The notes under the pieces: generated by a model
Seen by the model: only the letters and a program-made list of their open reading frames with translations
Databases searched by the model: none
What the model was told of the DNA's origin: nothing
DNA from: Albifimbria verrucaria
Lineage: Eukaryota; Ascomycota; Sordariomycetes; Hypocreales; Stachybotryaceae
Direction: 5' to 3'
Length of the DNA: 64,000 nt
Assembly: GCA_020081605.1 (NCBI GenBank)
Contig: JAHREC010000011.1
Location: 1,612,001 to 1,676,000, forward strand
Shown: positions 21,820 through 34,833 of the stretch, piece by piece
Numbering within the stretch: the stretch's first letter is position 1
Layout of the letters: every line of letters begins with the position of its first letter
Program-made: the position numbers and the translations under genes

Positions 21820-22455
21820 TCCCTTGGAGGGAGTGGGAGACGATAGCACAGTATGCTCGCGTCGAAGACATTCGATGCGGCAAAGGGGTCGGGGTGCTAC
21901 AGTGACGTGCAAGTCAATGCAGCATTCCCGACCATCCCACTGTTCAGCCCAGGCTCAAGCCTCCACGGGAGGACAAGCGCAAGTAGACGTACGAACTGCC
22001 TAGCCGGGGTCTTAGATGAATACTCCAATTCGCATGCGCAACGCAAAGACTCGACGCCAGGTTAAGCACATCCGTAAGACAACGTCAGTGCGACGTAAAA
22101 GTACGTGACTCCTATGAAGCAGGTAGGTCACTGCATAACACATTTACTTTCTTTACATCGCCCTGCGTGTCTGACATGAACGTGTCAGTGATTCGCATTC
22201 GCATCTGCCCGGCATCTGCATCTCACGCGACACAAGGAACATTAGCGTGGGGCAGCCGACAGGGTGGGGCAGAGACCGAGGCCTGGTTTACTAAGTATTT
22301 ACTGCGTCACGTCTCGTCTCGTATAACGCGCCTGTCACAGCATCTCTCTCTCCATCCTCGACGGCGCATTGCCAGGATTCGCGTGTTTTCTATCAAGGAC
22401 TGCGCGAGAACAACATCGAGTCACCTTACCCCTCTGCTTCTGGCTTTCCTTCACG
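21820..22455. other. intergenic region between plp2 and the LRR gene
   Basis: About 640 bp: the 3' side of plp2 and the promoter and leader of the next gene in the same direction. Nothing else seen. Confidence 0.4.
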
Positions 22456-24050
22456 ATGTCCGATGAGCCATCGCTGCCGCGTCTCCCGCCTGCACCGTGG
22501 GACGCGCAGCCCCAGAGCTTCCTCAACGGCTCCCGCAAGCGCATCCGCGCGCCACGCTTCCAGGACGACAACTCACAGAACTTCAATTCCAGCGATCCGG
22601 CAATCTTCTCTAGTGACGATGATCCCGGTCTGGACAACTACGTCGAGGGCCGCCGCAAGAAGCGCTACATAGGATCGTGGTTCCAGCAGCATCCCGCGTC
22701 GTCCGACTCCACCTTTGGCGACTGCGTCTCCCGACCCTTACCCAAGCCGAGTGCGACGCGCAAGCTGGCCAGGAAGGTCGACAGTGGTGTGTATTTGGCG
22801 AGCGATGGCGCCGAGAGCGAGGACATGATGGACCACCTGGACACGCCGGTGCGCTCCAAGTTGCCGCAGTTGGAGAGGCCGCCTCTGCCTCGCACCTCGA
22901 GTACAGAGCTCGAGCTGCAGAAGAAAATAGCGCAATGCCTGGAGGACGGCAACGAGACACTAGATTTCTGGTCCATGGGACTGAAATCGCTGTCCAATGA
23001 GACGGTCGCGCCCTTGGCGCAGTTCTCGTGCATCCCCAGGTCACCAAGGACGTTGCCTTTGAGCAAAAGGAACCAAACATGAAGATCTTCCTAGCCCAAA
23101 ATCTTCTCACGCGATTACCAGGCGCGCTGTTCGATCTCGAGAACCTCACCACCCTCAGCCTCCGCGGGAACCGCCTCACCGAGCTCCCGCCCGCCGTGGC
23201 GAAGCTGCGCAACCTCAAGGAGCTGAACGTCTCCTTGAATCAGCTCAGATACCTACCGATCGAGCTTCTGGACTTGACAGAAAACTTCAATAACCTCCAG
23301 ACCTTGGTCACGCATCCTAACCCCTTCCTGCAACCAGACTTACCGCCGCATCAAACGGCTACTCATCCCTTCCTCAGTGTGACCGTGAATATCAAACCCA
23401 AGGAAGGCGCCACAGGCCCGAGACCTTACTTCGCCAGCATGCACAAGTGGCGCTCCCCGTTACAGATATCGAGCTCAAGCGGGCGCGTATTATCCGATTT
23501 CAAGCTGCCTCCGGCGGAGGATACCTCAGCACTAGTGCCTGTGGAGGAGCAGTCCAAGCCTGACTCCGAGCGTGAGGCCAGCTCTACGCAGGATGTAGAT
23601 AACCGGGCATCAGAGCCGGTCTCGGTGCCCAGTCTACTCGAGATCGCCCTGCGCAGCTGTTCCAAAAGTGTCGAGTTGCCAGACCTGCCCCATTACATCC
23701 CCGACGGCCTGCCGCATCTCCGGCAGCTCCTGAACCGCGCCGTTGAGCAAAAGGAGAGTGGCGGCCTCTCCTGCTCGCAGTGCCGGAAGCCGATGGTGAT
23801 GCCAGTAGTAGAATTCATCGAATGGCGCGTGTTGTACAGCTCCTCGCCGGACGAAAAGCACCCGTCGCCAGACCGGGCTGTCTTCTGGGAGCAGCACCCT
23901 CTCAGGTTCGAGCATGCGGTGCCGTTCCTGCATAGGGGCTGCTCGGAGCGCTGTGGCCCTAGGAGACGGTACTCTCTTTGGCATCGGCAGTGGGATATTG
24001 CTCTCGCGACAGATACCCCGTCGGATTCGGCGCAGGAGGGTCGGGATTGA
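22456..24050 (+). CDS. leucine-rich-repeat protein of unknown role, frame interrupted once
   Basis: Starts MSDEPSLPRLPPAPWDAQ. About 200 mostly polar residues follow (EGRRKKRYIGSWFQQHP, then ELELQKKIAQCLEDGNETLDFWSMGLKSL), then three or four leucine-rich repeats (LLTRLPGALFDLENLTTLSL, RGNRLTELPPAVAKLRNLKE, LNVSLNQLRYLPIELL). After a Ser/Pro-rich part comes VPSLLEIALRSCSKSVELPD and a C-terminal Cys cluster (CSQCRKPM, later GCSERC) that may bind zinc. One C is missing from CCCC at 23034-23037, between FSCIP and QVTKD. The last 30 residues (after CGPRR) look less natural and may be in the wrong frame. Conserved in character in ascomycetes as far as I recall, but without an assigned function. Confidence 0.78.
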
Positions 24051-24510
24051 ACCCCGGGAGGCGAGGATGGGTCGCGTCGTGGCTGGTAGTGACCATGTAG
24101 CATTACAATATTACATACCCGACGATGCTCAGTGCCAGAACATCAACTGCGCTTCTCGATCATGCGTTATTACTTCACGGTACCGTGTATGCATAGCATA
24201 GCATAACTCGTCTGTAAATATGTGCCACAGCCACCTCTGTAGAAGCGGCATAGCCTCCGTCGAGAATCGTCGCCCCTCCGATGGTCTCGGTCGCCAGCGT
24301 AACTATTTCGCGCAACATCTTTCCTCAATAAAGTATCATCACGCACTCCCTTTGTCCCGTCAGCCCTTGCCTCTTGTTGTTGGTTCAGCATCATGAGCAC
24401 TCGCCTCTGTGGTGTCCCCACATACAAATGACTTCCTACACGGTGATATCGTCACTCGACCTCAATCATTGCGCCGCCAAGGGAGCCTACGTGAGATGAA
24501 CACAGTCAAC

Positions 24511-24526
24511 AAAAAAAAAAAAAAAA
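24511..24526 (+). repeat. 16-base A run
   Basis: Uninterrupted run of A at 24511-24526, downstream of the LRR gene. A simple homopolymer; length may be inaccurate in this assembly. Confidence 0.9.
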
Positions 24527-27500
24527 GACCATATACTATGAGACTTGACAACAATCGCCACTTTGGGGTCTGAACGGAAGAGAAAGAGGTGGAGATGACG
24601 GTGCATTCGTTGGTTGTCCGGAGGTCTAGGGTATCAGGAGATGAACAGGAGCTTTGTGAAAGGCTACCCGGGACCATCACTCGCGTCTCAGTGTTGGTAT
24701 TCGGCCTTACAACACCAAAATACACAACCAGCGCGGCAACAATTGAAACAGTTCTTTATGCCAGTCAGAGACGAAATTCACCTTACCGTTATGCCTTGCT
24801 TACAGCCAGTATCTCTCAGCACAGCATACAGCCCATCTCTCGATTCTCCGACCCCATCAGCCGGCGAAGTAATTGACCTGACCCCCTAGACAAGGCTCTT
24901 CAACCCCAAAACATAAAAAGAAGGAGATTGCTCTCCGTCGGCCCCTGCGTGCACCAACAAGCGGCGCAGTCAAGCTATGCCCTTGCCCCCAGAATCATGT
25001 CCCTAAGTTCCTAGGGCAGAAAGAGAGTGCTGAGAACAACACGGGATAATTTACCGTCCACCTGGGACCCGAACTGCTCACTCATCAAGTCGCCTTGTCT
25101 TGTGGGTGGTAACCTGTCGGCTCCTGGGCCCCTGCAGCAGGCTCGGCGAGGGTAGCTGCTCATCGAAATTAGCCGTCGCTGGGTCCCACGACTTGACCCT
25201 GGCCTGGATAATCGTGAACCAAAGTGGATTTTTTTCTGCTTCGTGGGCCCTATAGCCCGTCCGGCCGGCCGGCTTCAGAATTATGGCTCCACGCAAATGG
25301 AAACATTCTCGACGTCTTCTCTGAATCCTCACGGCCTTCGCGAAGACGCATTGTCCCCCTCGTATGTGTTGCCCGGAGTGAGGGTTCTGATCCTGTGTAG
25401 AATTCCACGACAACGCACGGGTCTCTCGGTGGCAGAGCCCTACCTTGGGGACGGGTTTGCAATCCGTGCGGTGCCCCGGCCAGGGGACTCGTGGTTAGCC
25501 TTGTTCCGCAGCTCCTAGGAGCGGCTCTGCTGACGTGACGGACACGCCGAACAAGGCTCTGGGAGCATCGCACGTGACGCACCAGGAGTTGTTGTCAGGA
25601 GCCCCTCCCAACGACTGCTCAGATAGTGACGGAGAGATGTGTTGTTAGTGTTGTTAGCAGCCATGGCTGTGGCTACGGAGCTTTTGCGAGCAGGGTGTGA
25701 AGTTTGGTTGATCGCAGGTCTGAATTCCTCCCCATGCCACGGTCTCCACTAACGGGTATCCACTGTCAAAGGCGTCCGAATTCTGTCCAGAGGTCCCCGT
25801 AACAACGCAAACCCTCATGGATTGATAGATTAGAATTGGAGGCCTTTCACGAACTGGGTCTTCACCGAGCCCATTGGCGTAAGAACGATTGAGAATTCTC
25901 AGTGTAGCACACCCCCTTGCCCTCTACTATGTACAAGCGATATTACCTTGGTGACCAGTGGGGAGACGAAGGATCCGAGCCAGCTCTCACGCTCAGGGGC
26001 CGTCCATCGAACTGGCACCCCGCAAACTCCTCACCAGAGGGCTCCAGTATTCTGAAATTTGGTGCCTGGGGCCTCCAGACTATATTACGTGTTCCAGCAT
26101 TGCCGGAGCAGAAGCACAATGGAGCTGCGGAACGCATCCGGCTACGGCATGTTGCACCTCAACCCAAAGCGGCAGGACGGATAAGCGGGGACCTCGGCGT
26201 GTGGCCGGGCATTTGCCCGGAACTGATCCCGATAAATCACAACAACACAATGTTCTAAGTCTATGGCGTGAGCGAAACCAGCCAGATCAAGCGCGTTGGA
26301 CTAAGCGGGTTCTTAGCACATCCGCAGTGGTAGACTGGTGTGAGTATATCTAACGTATAGTTGTGATGATGCTTCACGCGTTACTCTAAACTGCATGCTG
26401 AAGTACCGATGGCGTCGAAGCTACTTTAGCATAGAAGCTAAATAGTCTAATTTATTATCTCAATCGGCGTCAATGCTTTCTCCCGTTCAAGGGCGAACGG
26501 TCTTACGGCGGATGAGTCGTATTCATCTGCGGAAAACTTTCGCTCGGTGCCGTTTGCGTCTCTTATCAACGTCCCAACTTGGTCAAGAGTAACCAGGAAG
26601 ACTTGGCTCACGCCGCCGCAAATATTACTTCTGTGAAGATGATATAGGGTGTCGAAGAATAAAGAACAAAAGGAAGGTGGCAGGAGAGGGCCGGCTGTAA
26701 TACAATCAACTGCCGATTCACGTCTTGAAGCAGCCAACCACCTACATGACAGAGGACCATATTTGATAATTCAACTGCTCCGCTGTATGATCATGGCTCG
26801 GACCGATAACGATTCATCTGGAACAAACAGCAGGGCTAAGGTGGATGTTCTCACGCCCTGAGACAAAATCCACAACCGTTGAACCCGGCCGCCTCTGGTC
26901 TGAAGCCAAGAAGGGCGTATGCATCATCACGGACCTGCATCTCTCACGCCAGAGCATCGCAATAGTCCCACCGAAGAAATTCGACAAGCTAGGATGAAAG
27001 AAGCAGTAAGGTGTATATCTCTTCCGAGAGGAAGGTTTCATCCGGTAGTTGAGGTACGATGATTGCTGCATTGCCGGATGTCCTGGTGGATTAAGCATGT
27101 AAATGAGCAAATAATACGCCGAGGTTCCCTAACGTGCCGTGCCATATGGGGCTTCGACATGCTAAACTAACAAAGCTTGTTGAAACCATCATAGTTGGAG
27201 GATCCTAAGATCTGTTGGCGTGAATCAGCTCGGGCGAGTTCCGATCCATAGGGCAGGCGATTGTTTTGGATTGATGGTGAACTGTTGCAATGCGAATAAT
27301 ACCGTAGGCTGCGTCACGTTTCGTAAGGCAGTTTAGCGTATCCTCCTGCCTGTTGCGTGCTGCCTAGTAGGGTGCGGAACTCCAGAGCTGGTCCAAGCTT
27401 GACAGTTTTGCGTGGAGGTGGTTTCGGTACCCGGCTGGGCATGGTCGGGCAGTCCGACGAGTCTTCCTCCTGCAAAGCTGGCCCATGCGCCATCACTCTA

Positions 27501-30500
27501 GCTGTGACTATCCACACTGAAGCGAGCAAGCAATGAGGATACGATATCATGTCCCAAACGGTCGACTGGCTGAGTAAGTTGCGGGACACAAGTGGGTGAG
27601 ACGGGAAGCCCTGGCGATCTTTCCACAACAGTCGCTCAGCTGAGGGCTGAGAGCAACAGGCGATCCAGATCTGCGCAACGTGACGAGAGCCTAGGAGACC
27701 CGCAAAACGGCAGGTCTCAAATGCTCATTCTTGTTATTCCGTTTTCTTTCCTGGACCGTGCTTGCTGGCCTACGTATTCAACATCTGACCAAGATCCGCA
27801 TTTGGCACTACCGGTAAGCGCGATAGGGCTTGAACCGACAAGCGCTCCCTACCTAAGCACGAGCATGTGCCGCCAAGTTGCATACCAAATCCCTGCTAAC
27901 AACGTGATTCATCTGGTCTCGTGAGTGTCTGTCAGTTTGCCTCGATGGATTGTCCAAGCGCGAACTCGCCTGCGATGGCAAAAATGCAGCTTCGCAATCA
28001 TCCCAAGTGTTCCCATCAGCATATGCTACTCATCAAGAAGGTGTGCAATGGCCGGACCGTGCTTCGGTGAAATGGATGCATGCTGGTTACTGTGGCTGAA
28101 CGTGATCAACGGCGACCGTAATATGATGCTTTTGCGACGGTCGATTATTCGTCAGAACGGAACTGGAAGAGCATCGAGCGACAGGCACCTAAACGGAGAA
28201 AAAACGTGCCCACTGGGATGCTGAGAGGACCATCTTGGAAGGTGATCAACTCTTACGGAGCCACGCCTCATAATACTGTCCAGACCCTGAGCCAGGCTCA
28301 ACGTCACTAGATCATAGTCGTCTCCATCGCCGCACTGGTATACCATTTTGGGCGTGGGGTGTAAAGCAGGGTAGCCGTGCATTGCTCATGATAGCCCCTA
28401 AGTTGCCTTCGCTGTGAGTCGTGGCAAGGATACCAAATGCTCTCCACATTGACACAGGCACTTGTCGTCGCATCTGCATAGTACGTGCTAGGTAGTCAAT
28501 GGCCTCCTAAGTTGCGATTTCATCGGAGAAAGCCTCGCCGTCTCTTTCGGCCTGGCAGTTAGGCACGGAACCGGTGGCGTTCTGCAAGGGCCCTCTCATT
28601 TCCAGTGCCTTTCGGCATGTTACAGGGCGCAAGGTCTTGAGCACTGCACGAAGGGCTTTTGCCTGACGCAGGAGTTTCGATTGAACCGTTGAAGAAGGTG
28701 CCTACTCGGCGGTTCCTAGCCAACATACGGAAAGCTAACGATGAATGCGGCAAATGATCAATGGACAGAGTTTTGTGTCATCCTCTATCGCCAAAAAGAA
28801 GATCGACCGTTAAGTCGCCCCAAGGCTTAACTGTACCATGGTGTTGGGCCGTGCGGCACGCCAAGGAGTCGAGGCTGGCCTTGGCATAATAGAGTATAGT
28901 GACGTTTTTAATGGTAGATCTCAAGGTAAGCACTGGCGGGATTCTCAGCTTGATTACTGCCGAGGAATTTGGTTGTTGGTTTCACGGTGACGCGCAAAGG
29001 ATTCGTTCAAGAGCCGGCGTATTTCCAACAGCCCGGGCGCGGTGCGCCTGTGAATGAGGCGAACTGTGGCATGTTGGAGCTACTATAACAAGACATTGTG
29101 GCTGCAGGCAACGGTCGATCCTATTCTCCATCGCTTGCGGTGTGACAATGAAGATCGGCCGAGTGGACCTCCGTCGGTGGGAGAATTCTTCGTTGGTGGC
29201 ACAATGCCGAAGACGTGGCTGCATGACTTCCTGGCCTTATCCATTTGCCGTACGTTGTGTAAATTGATGTTGGTTGAGAGTGGGTGTCATGGTTGGCCAT
29301 TGCGTTGAATCGCCTCAAATCTCACCTTGGGCTTTTCCAGCAGCAAGGGCCTTACAGGCATGGCCATGACCACTCGAGAAAGTCTAGCAGAGAGCCTCGA
29401 GCACCCTGTCAAAGGATGCTTCAACTGGACAACACGAGTCTAGGAGCAGATAGTTTGTTCGCTGTAAACAAGGGAATGTTCGCTGCTTGCATACATGTAA
29501 TTTCGATACTTGCAGCGCTGTCAATGTGGATCAGCCAGCACAATGCGAACGAACCAATCCAGCAGCCTAGCCGTCCCTGATAGGTAGCCTCACCCAGAGC
29601 AGCAGGGGTGACACCAGCTGTAGGAACATATAAAAAGACGAAACACTGGGCTGAACAGGGGAAGCGAGAGTGGCCTCGCGTGAGTGGTCGGCGACGTGGT
29701 AACGGACAAGGGCCATTCTCAGGTGGCCCCCAGGCGAGTTCAAGGTTTGCCAAGCATTGCCTGGGTCGACCCCAGATCATGCATTCGATGCATGGAAGGG
29801 AGGCCGGGGTGTGGGAAAGGCACTAACGGCACACGCTTGCAGCAGCCGCCTCTCAGAGTGCACTGGCCACGATTTGCCAAATCGGCTGACTGGCAAAGCA
29901 ACCAGCGACGAATAGTTGCCAACTTGCCTCCAAAGGAAAGGTGACGAAGGAACAATAACTGGGGCCACGAACTGACCAAACCTTCCAAGTTAGCACGCTC
30001 GCATAGACGACATGGAATACGAGTGCTCAGGAGGCAATTGACCCAACTTGCCTGCGGACCAACCCAGAATAAGGCCAACTTTATTTCCGTCCCGCTGGAA
30101 CGGTCGTGGCAGTCTGGAGACTGGCATTGGACGAACCTGAGACACGGCCGTCGAGCCAGCCCTCTTGTCTCAACAGAACCTTCCCTTTGCATGCGGCCAT
30201 TGATTTGCTCAAAGCTGCGGGCTCGAGGCAGTTGGATGAGAGCATGCACACTATTCCCCGATTGCGCCTTTGGGGACAAGAGCCTCTTCATCGCCCCTGG
30301 CGGTAATTTTTGAGGCTGACTTGGCTTTAGTGCAACCTGCACCTAGGGAGCACAGCCTCCGTCCGCTTTGGGCACACAAGGCACCGTCCTCTCCAGCTGC
30401 ATGTCTGTAACGGGACTTTGTTAGTCCTGAGGAACCAATCGAAGAAGAGTATTGTGTAAGTGGGCATTCGTCATTGTAAGTGGCCATCCCACTGGGAACC

Positions 30501-33376
30501 GACTCAGACCAGGCAGAGATCAGCTCTGGGCACGAAGTTCAGGCGTTGGCCTTTAGCCTTGCCGCATGCTGTGCCGATCATGGTCGGCTCTGAAAGTTTG
30601 TCATAGCGATAACCTTGATGGGCCCGGTTGGGAAACTCTTTGGGATTCTTCATGGGGGAACATGCCCCACGACAAGCGAGAGACACGCAAGCGAGAGACA
30701 GTGTCTCTGAGTAAAAGTCTGTTAGTGGATTACTCGATTTGGCCAGACTGGAGTGTAATTCATCCCTTGACATGACATATCGTACTAGATTGCTCATGAG
30801 TCCGAGTAACCCATGGGGTGGAGGGTGCACTAGGCCGAAGGAATCGCATACCTGCTTGTCGGTAGAGAGAACCTTCGGCGAGCTCGGCCGCAGATTGATC
30901 AAGTCTTACGCATCACCAAACCATCAGTTGGGAAATATTCACGATTCGGTCAACAGAGAGGATCGTTTCACCACTAGGCGAAACGTCAATCCAGGTCACC
31001 CCGCACGGCGTCGCCGCCTCTCATCAGGGCAGACCTGCGCGTGCGTGCGTTGCTAGTTGTTGGATCTCCAGATGATCATGCGCATTTCAAGATGTAGATA
31101 GATGTTGGTGTGCTCGGAGGATTCACTTCCCTTCTTTTCCAGAAGGTCTACTGTAGGGAGGATGATGTAAATCCACTTGCTCGAGGCAAAAGCTCGAGCC
31201 CAGGGTGGGATCGACAGTTCATGGCACAGCACTAACTGGTCGCACAGCTGAGGCATCACAAATGGGGGCAAAAGTGGAAATCCGTGATGGTGACGTGAAG
31301 AATCCATGCTCGTCGTGGTCGACGTTGTCTCGTTTCGGGACGCTGCATGTATGCCGGACTGTCTACACCGAAGGCACCACAGCTTGCGGCGTTTATCACT
31401 TCTCTGTTGAGAGTGAGAAAGTAACTTCAAGAACGGCCGACACGGGCGAGGCGCGCCGAAGCCTGCCCGAGGATGAGAGAAGCGGGCGCGACAAAAGGTC
31501 CGTCTCTTACGGTAGACATGGATATGGATCGTCCTGGCGGGAGAGTCTAAACGGGGACGCCAACGTAATAGGAACGGGCCAGGAACGGACCATGCCTTTT
31601 GCCTTTCACAGAAAACTTCCGCATTGGAGCATATAGTAATACGAATAGGGCCGTCTTGCGAGGAGTGCCGAAGACGCACAGTCGCACGAACGGGCCAACA
31701 AAGGATCCGGTGCGATGACATGACGACGTGTTGTTGCGAGGAACGCAGGTAAGGTCGTCAGGGTCTGTTGGCGATCATCGTAATCGGATGAATTGAATGT
31801 GGAGAGCATAATGCAACATGTTTTGATCTGCTCGAAGTTTTTGTTTAGCCCCGCCGTTTTGAAGCAACTGGGGCCTGATTTTGCCGTACGGGGTTTGGCA
31901 CTGGCGTGGATGGGACGAGGATGGGATGGTGCTTCTTTTTTAAAAATAAGAGTTTGCTGGGTCAACCCATGGGGGCCCGTACAGTGTTACAGTGCGGGAC
32001 GCTGCCTGTAAAAGACTGTACGAAAAGTGCAACAGAACCCGAGACAAGACAGTGCGACTACGATGCTGGCTGAGCTAGACAGGCGCTAGCTGGGGCTGCT
32101 GCTGGCCATGACATAAGCTCCTACATTCATAGAACATGCGCCCCATAAGATAAGCTGGGCTGGACCTGTCAGGGCAAACATGCTGCAAAGGGAAAGGCGG
32201 TGGCTGTAGGGCTAGTCAGGGAGCGCCGTATTTGGCTGACCAGAACCAGCACTGCGCTTTTCAATTGGCCTCGCAGCGAAATGACGTTGATCGCCTGTAG
32301 GCTATTCTCCTCTGCTCTCTGTGGAAACCAAGCTACTGTACCTATCCTTCTCCTCTCTCTCACATACTATATACTAGTATGTAGGCCATCCCCTGCATGC
32401 CCTGCGCAGGCCCTGCCAGAAACCCCTATGCTCAGTATAGAAACCCGAAATTAGTGGCTTCATCCCTATTGTACAGAGCATGTGCTGGATGACGGCTAGC
32501 CAGGGCAACTCGTCAGGCCGATCATTCGACTTGCGATAGCCTTGCACTAGCGATCCAACAGCATAGCCATAACGGCACCGACCTAAACAAACTATTTTCC
32601 GACAAAGACTCACCGTCCGTGCCAATTACGGGGAGCGCATCCATCGGTATCCAGCCATTTGGGCTCGCCGACGGTAAGGATTTGCACGTCTTCGACGATG
32701 CTGTCGATCTGCTGTCTTGTGTGTGCCACCTCAAACCTCCACGTGAAGCTGTCTTATTCCTTCATCATGGGCACTTGTCCTACGTAGACATAGGCACTCG
32801 TCATCCAAGGCTCGTCCCTGTCCTAACCAAGGTCGGCCCTACAGAGTGCCCTGTGACAGAGGGGGTTCCGGTTCCCCGACCTGAGCATGCGCACATAGCA
32901 CACAGAGGCAAACCGTTTTGCCCCTTCCTTTGCCGCCGTCCTAAACACACATGCGCATCCTCAGTGTAAGAGAACAGTTATGGCTGTTGGAGCTGGGGTT
33001 CCGTTCAATGACACCACAAACATGGTCCTTCAGTTGGAGCTGCTATATTGAGCAGTGATGAGCTATCCCTGCACCATCTGAGACGAGACATGCAGGGTTG
33101 CAGTCTTCTACCCTGTCGCACCCCTTCAATCTTGCACGCCCCTCTCCCCCATTTTCTCACGCCCTGCCTCTCCTCGTACGCTATGCTGGGTGCGATGGTG
33201 GTAGCAGCCGTGCACGTCCCCGTCACGCCTCTTTCGACATGGGCTTGATGGGCCATCAAGGGGTGGCAGACTCGACTCCACCGCGCTTGACAGCGGTCAG
33301 CTTATAGGAACCGGGTACCTACAGCTCAGCCAAATCTCGCTGAGCCTCTGGGGTTCAGGCGACAAGCGACGATGCT

Positions 33377-33410
33377 GGTTCCTGTTCCTGTTCCTGTTCC
33401 TGCTGCTGCT
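33377..33410 (+). repeat. CCTGTT hexanucleotide repeat
   Basis: Four units of TTCCTG followed by CTGCTGCTGCT and then CT repeats. A simple-sequence tract about 610 bp upstream of the apt1 start. Confidence 0.85.
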
Positions 33411-33659
33411 CTCTCTCTCCCGGCCTGGCCGCCTTGCCTCTTCCCCTGTAAGCCCAGGTCCAAAGAGTCAGGGATTTGGAAATTGTAGATCAGTTCAATT
33501 GCCATGGCTCCACTTGTATCGTCCATGGTGTGTACAGCTTAGGCATGTGGCTTGTCGCAAATCACACATAAACCGTCAGCGCCGCCCTTCTCGTCATCCC
33601 GCTTCCGATCTTCAGAACATTCCAAAACAACATAACAATAGGTCGACATCCGTGATATC

Positions 33660-33722
33660 TGCCTCCCTTTTCTCTTCTCTTTTTCTTTCCTTTCCTTTTT
33701 CCTTTCCTCTCTAGTATCTCCT
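33660..33722 (+). promoter_or_regulatory. C/T-rich tract in the promoter or leader of apt1
   Basis: Long run of almost only C and T (TTCTCTTCTCTTTTTCTTTC and more) about 300-360 bp before the apt1 start codon. Pyrimidine-rich tracts of this kind sit just upstream of transcription starts in many highly expressed filamentous-fungal genes. Similar tracts precede the boi-like gene (near 42880-42930) and the small membrane-protein gene (near 59920-60130). Confidence 0.4.
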
Positions 33723-34022
33723 TGGGTTCTTTTCGTTGTCTCATCTCTCTCAAGACTGCCTTTCCTTGTCTTAACGAAGCAACAACCTAAAACCCTCAAC
33801 AATCACCAGTACTCTTCCTTACATCGTGTTCTCGCGCCTCTCCGTTTCCTCAGTCTCATCCTTTTTATCTCGCAACGCTCGTCGATCGCATTGCTCATTT
33901 TATTTGGACATCAATCAACAAAAACAACCACGCCCACACGCCTCACAACGTTGAACGTTGACACTCTCGAACTACATAAATATCATCATTATCAACCGTA
34001 ACATAAAAACCAATCAGTCAAA

Positions 34023-34833
34023 ATGGTCGCTACCACTCCCATCATTTTCGAGGCTACTGCCGAGCACACCGCCACCGTCATCATCGTCCACGGCCTCGGC
34101 GACAACGCCATGATGTGGTCCATGCCTGTTGAGCAGTGGAGGAGGAACGGTCTCATGGACGAGGTCAAGTTTGTCCTCCCCAACGCCGCCCAGCGCCCCA
34201 TCTCTGCCGTAAGTCTATATCCAACGCACTCCCTTGTTTTCTCTCTCCTTGCTAACATGGCGCTTTTTAGAACAACGGCGGTGAACTCCAGGCTTGGTTC
34301 GACATCAAGCTCTTCGATGGCTCTGCCGACTGCCTTGTCAACAACGAGGACACCGAGGGCATCAAGGGCAGCCAGGAATACCTCGAGAGCCTCATCCAGG
34401 CCGAGATCGACGCCGGTATCCCCGCTGAGCGCATCCTGCTCGGCGGTTTCTCCCAGGGTGGTGCTCTGTCTATCCTGACCGGCCTTACCTCTCAGCACAA
34501 GCTCGGCGGCATCTTCTCCCTGTCCGCCTGGCTCCTGCGCTCCACCGAGTTTGCCGAGCTCACCGAGGACTGCGACAACAAGGACATCGCCCTCTTCATG
34601 GGCCATGGCGTCGACGACCGCATGGTCACCCCGCTCACGGCAAGGCCAGCTACGACGGTCTTAAGACCATCGGCTACGCTCCCTCTTGGGAAGTCTACCC
34701 GTAAGTTGAAGCCCCAAACAAGCTCATGAATGCATCCACTAACAACAATCACAGTGACATGGGCCACTCAACCTGCGAGGACGAGTTGGAGGATGTCGAG
34801 GCCTTCATCGAGGAGAGACTGGAGCTGGCTTGA
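34023..34833 (+). CDS. apt1: acyl-protein thioesterase 1, frame interrupted once
   Basis: Removes palmitate from cysteines of G-protein alpha subunits, Ras and similar proteins; cytosolic alpha/beta hydrolase. Three exons: 34023-34208, 34271-34700 and 34755-34833, with introns 34209-34270 (GTAAGT..TTTTAG) and 34701-34754 (GTAAGT..CACAG). Visible landmarks: VIIVHGLGDNAMMW (oxyanion region), ELQAWFDIKLFD, nucleophile Ser in ILLGGFSQGGALS, IALFMGHGVDDRMVTP with the catalytic Asp, and DMGHSTCEDE with the catalytic His. One base (C) is missing near 34636, between VTPL and HGKASYDGLK. Restored length is about 231 residues, usual for the family. The leader is long and pyrimidine-rich, and the start context is TCAAAATGG. 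Confidence 0.95.

Larger units (their letters stand above)
24051..34022. other. nearly 10 kb without a supported gene
   Basis: Base composition is not AT-rich, yet no frame shows a recognisable domain, plausible protein composition or coherent splicing. Frames up to about 220 codons occur on both strands (for example 29740-30342 and 31053-31721), but they are Arg/Ser/Cys/His-rich and compete with antisense frames. The last 400-1000 bases before 34023 look like promoter and a long C/T-rich leader of apt1. The rest could hold long non-coding transcripts, decayed genes, or genes hidden by base-call indels. I also found no tRNA or terminal-repeat structure. Confidence 0.45.

Noticed and set aside
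24030..24070. tRNA T-arm-like word GGTTCAATCC on the minus strand
   Set aside because: Stem does not pair beyond two bases and no anticodon or acceptor arm fits; it lies at the end of the LRR coding frame.
29740..30342. 200-codon minus-strand frame in the gene-empty stretch
   Set aside because: No motif, random composition and competing frames on the other strand.
31053..31721. 222-codon minus-strand frame and its antisense partner at 31205-31636
   Set aside because: Neither strand shows protein-like composition or a domain.
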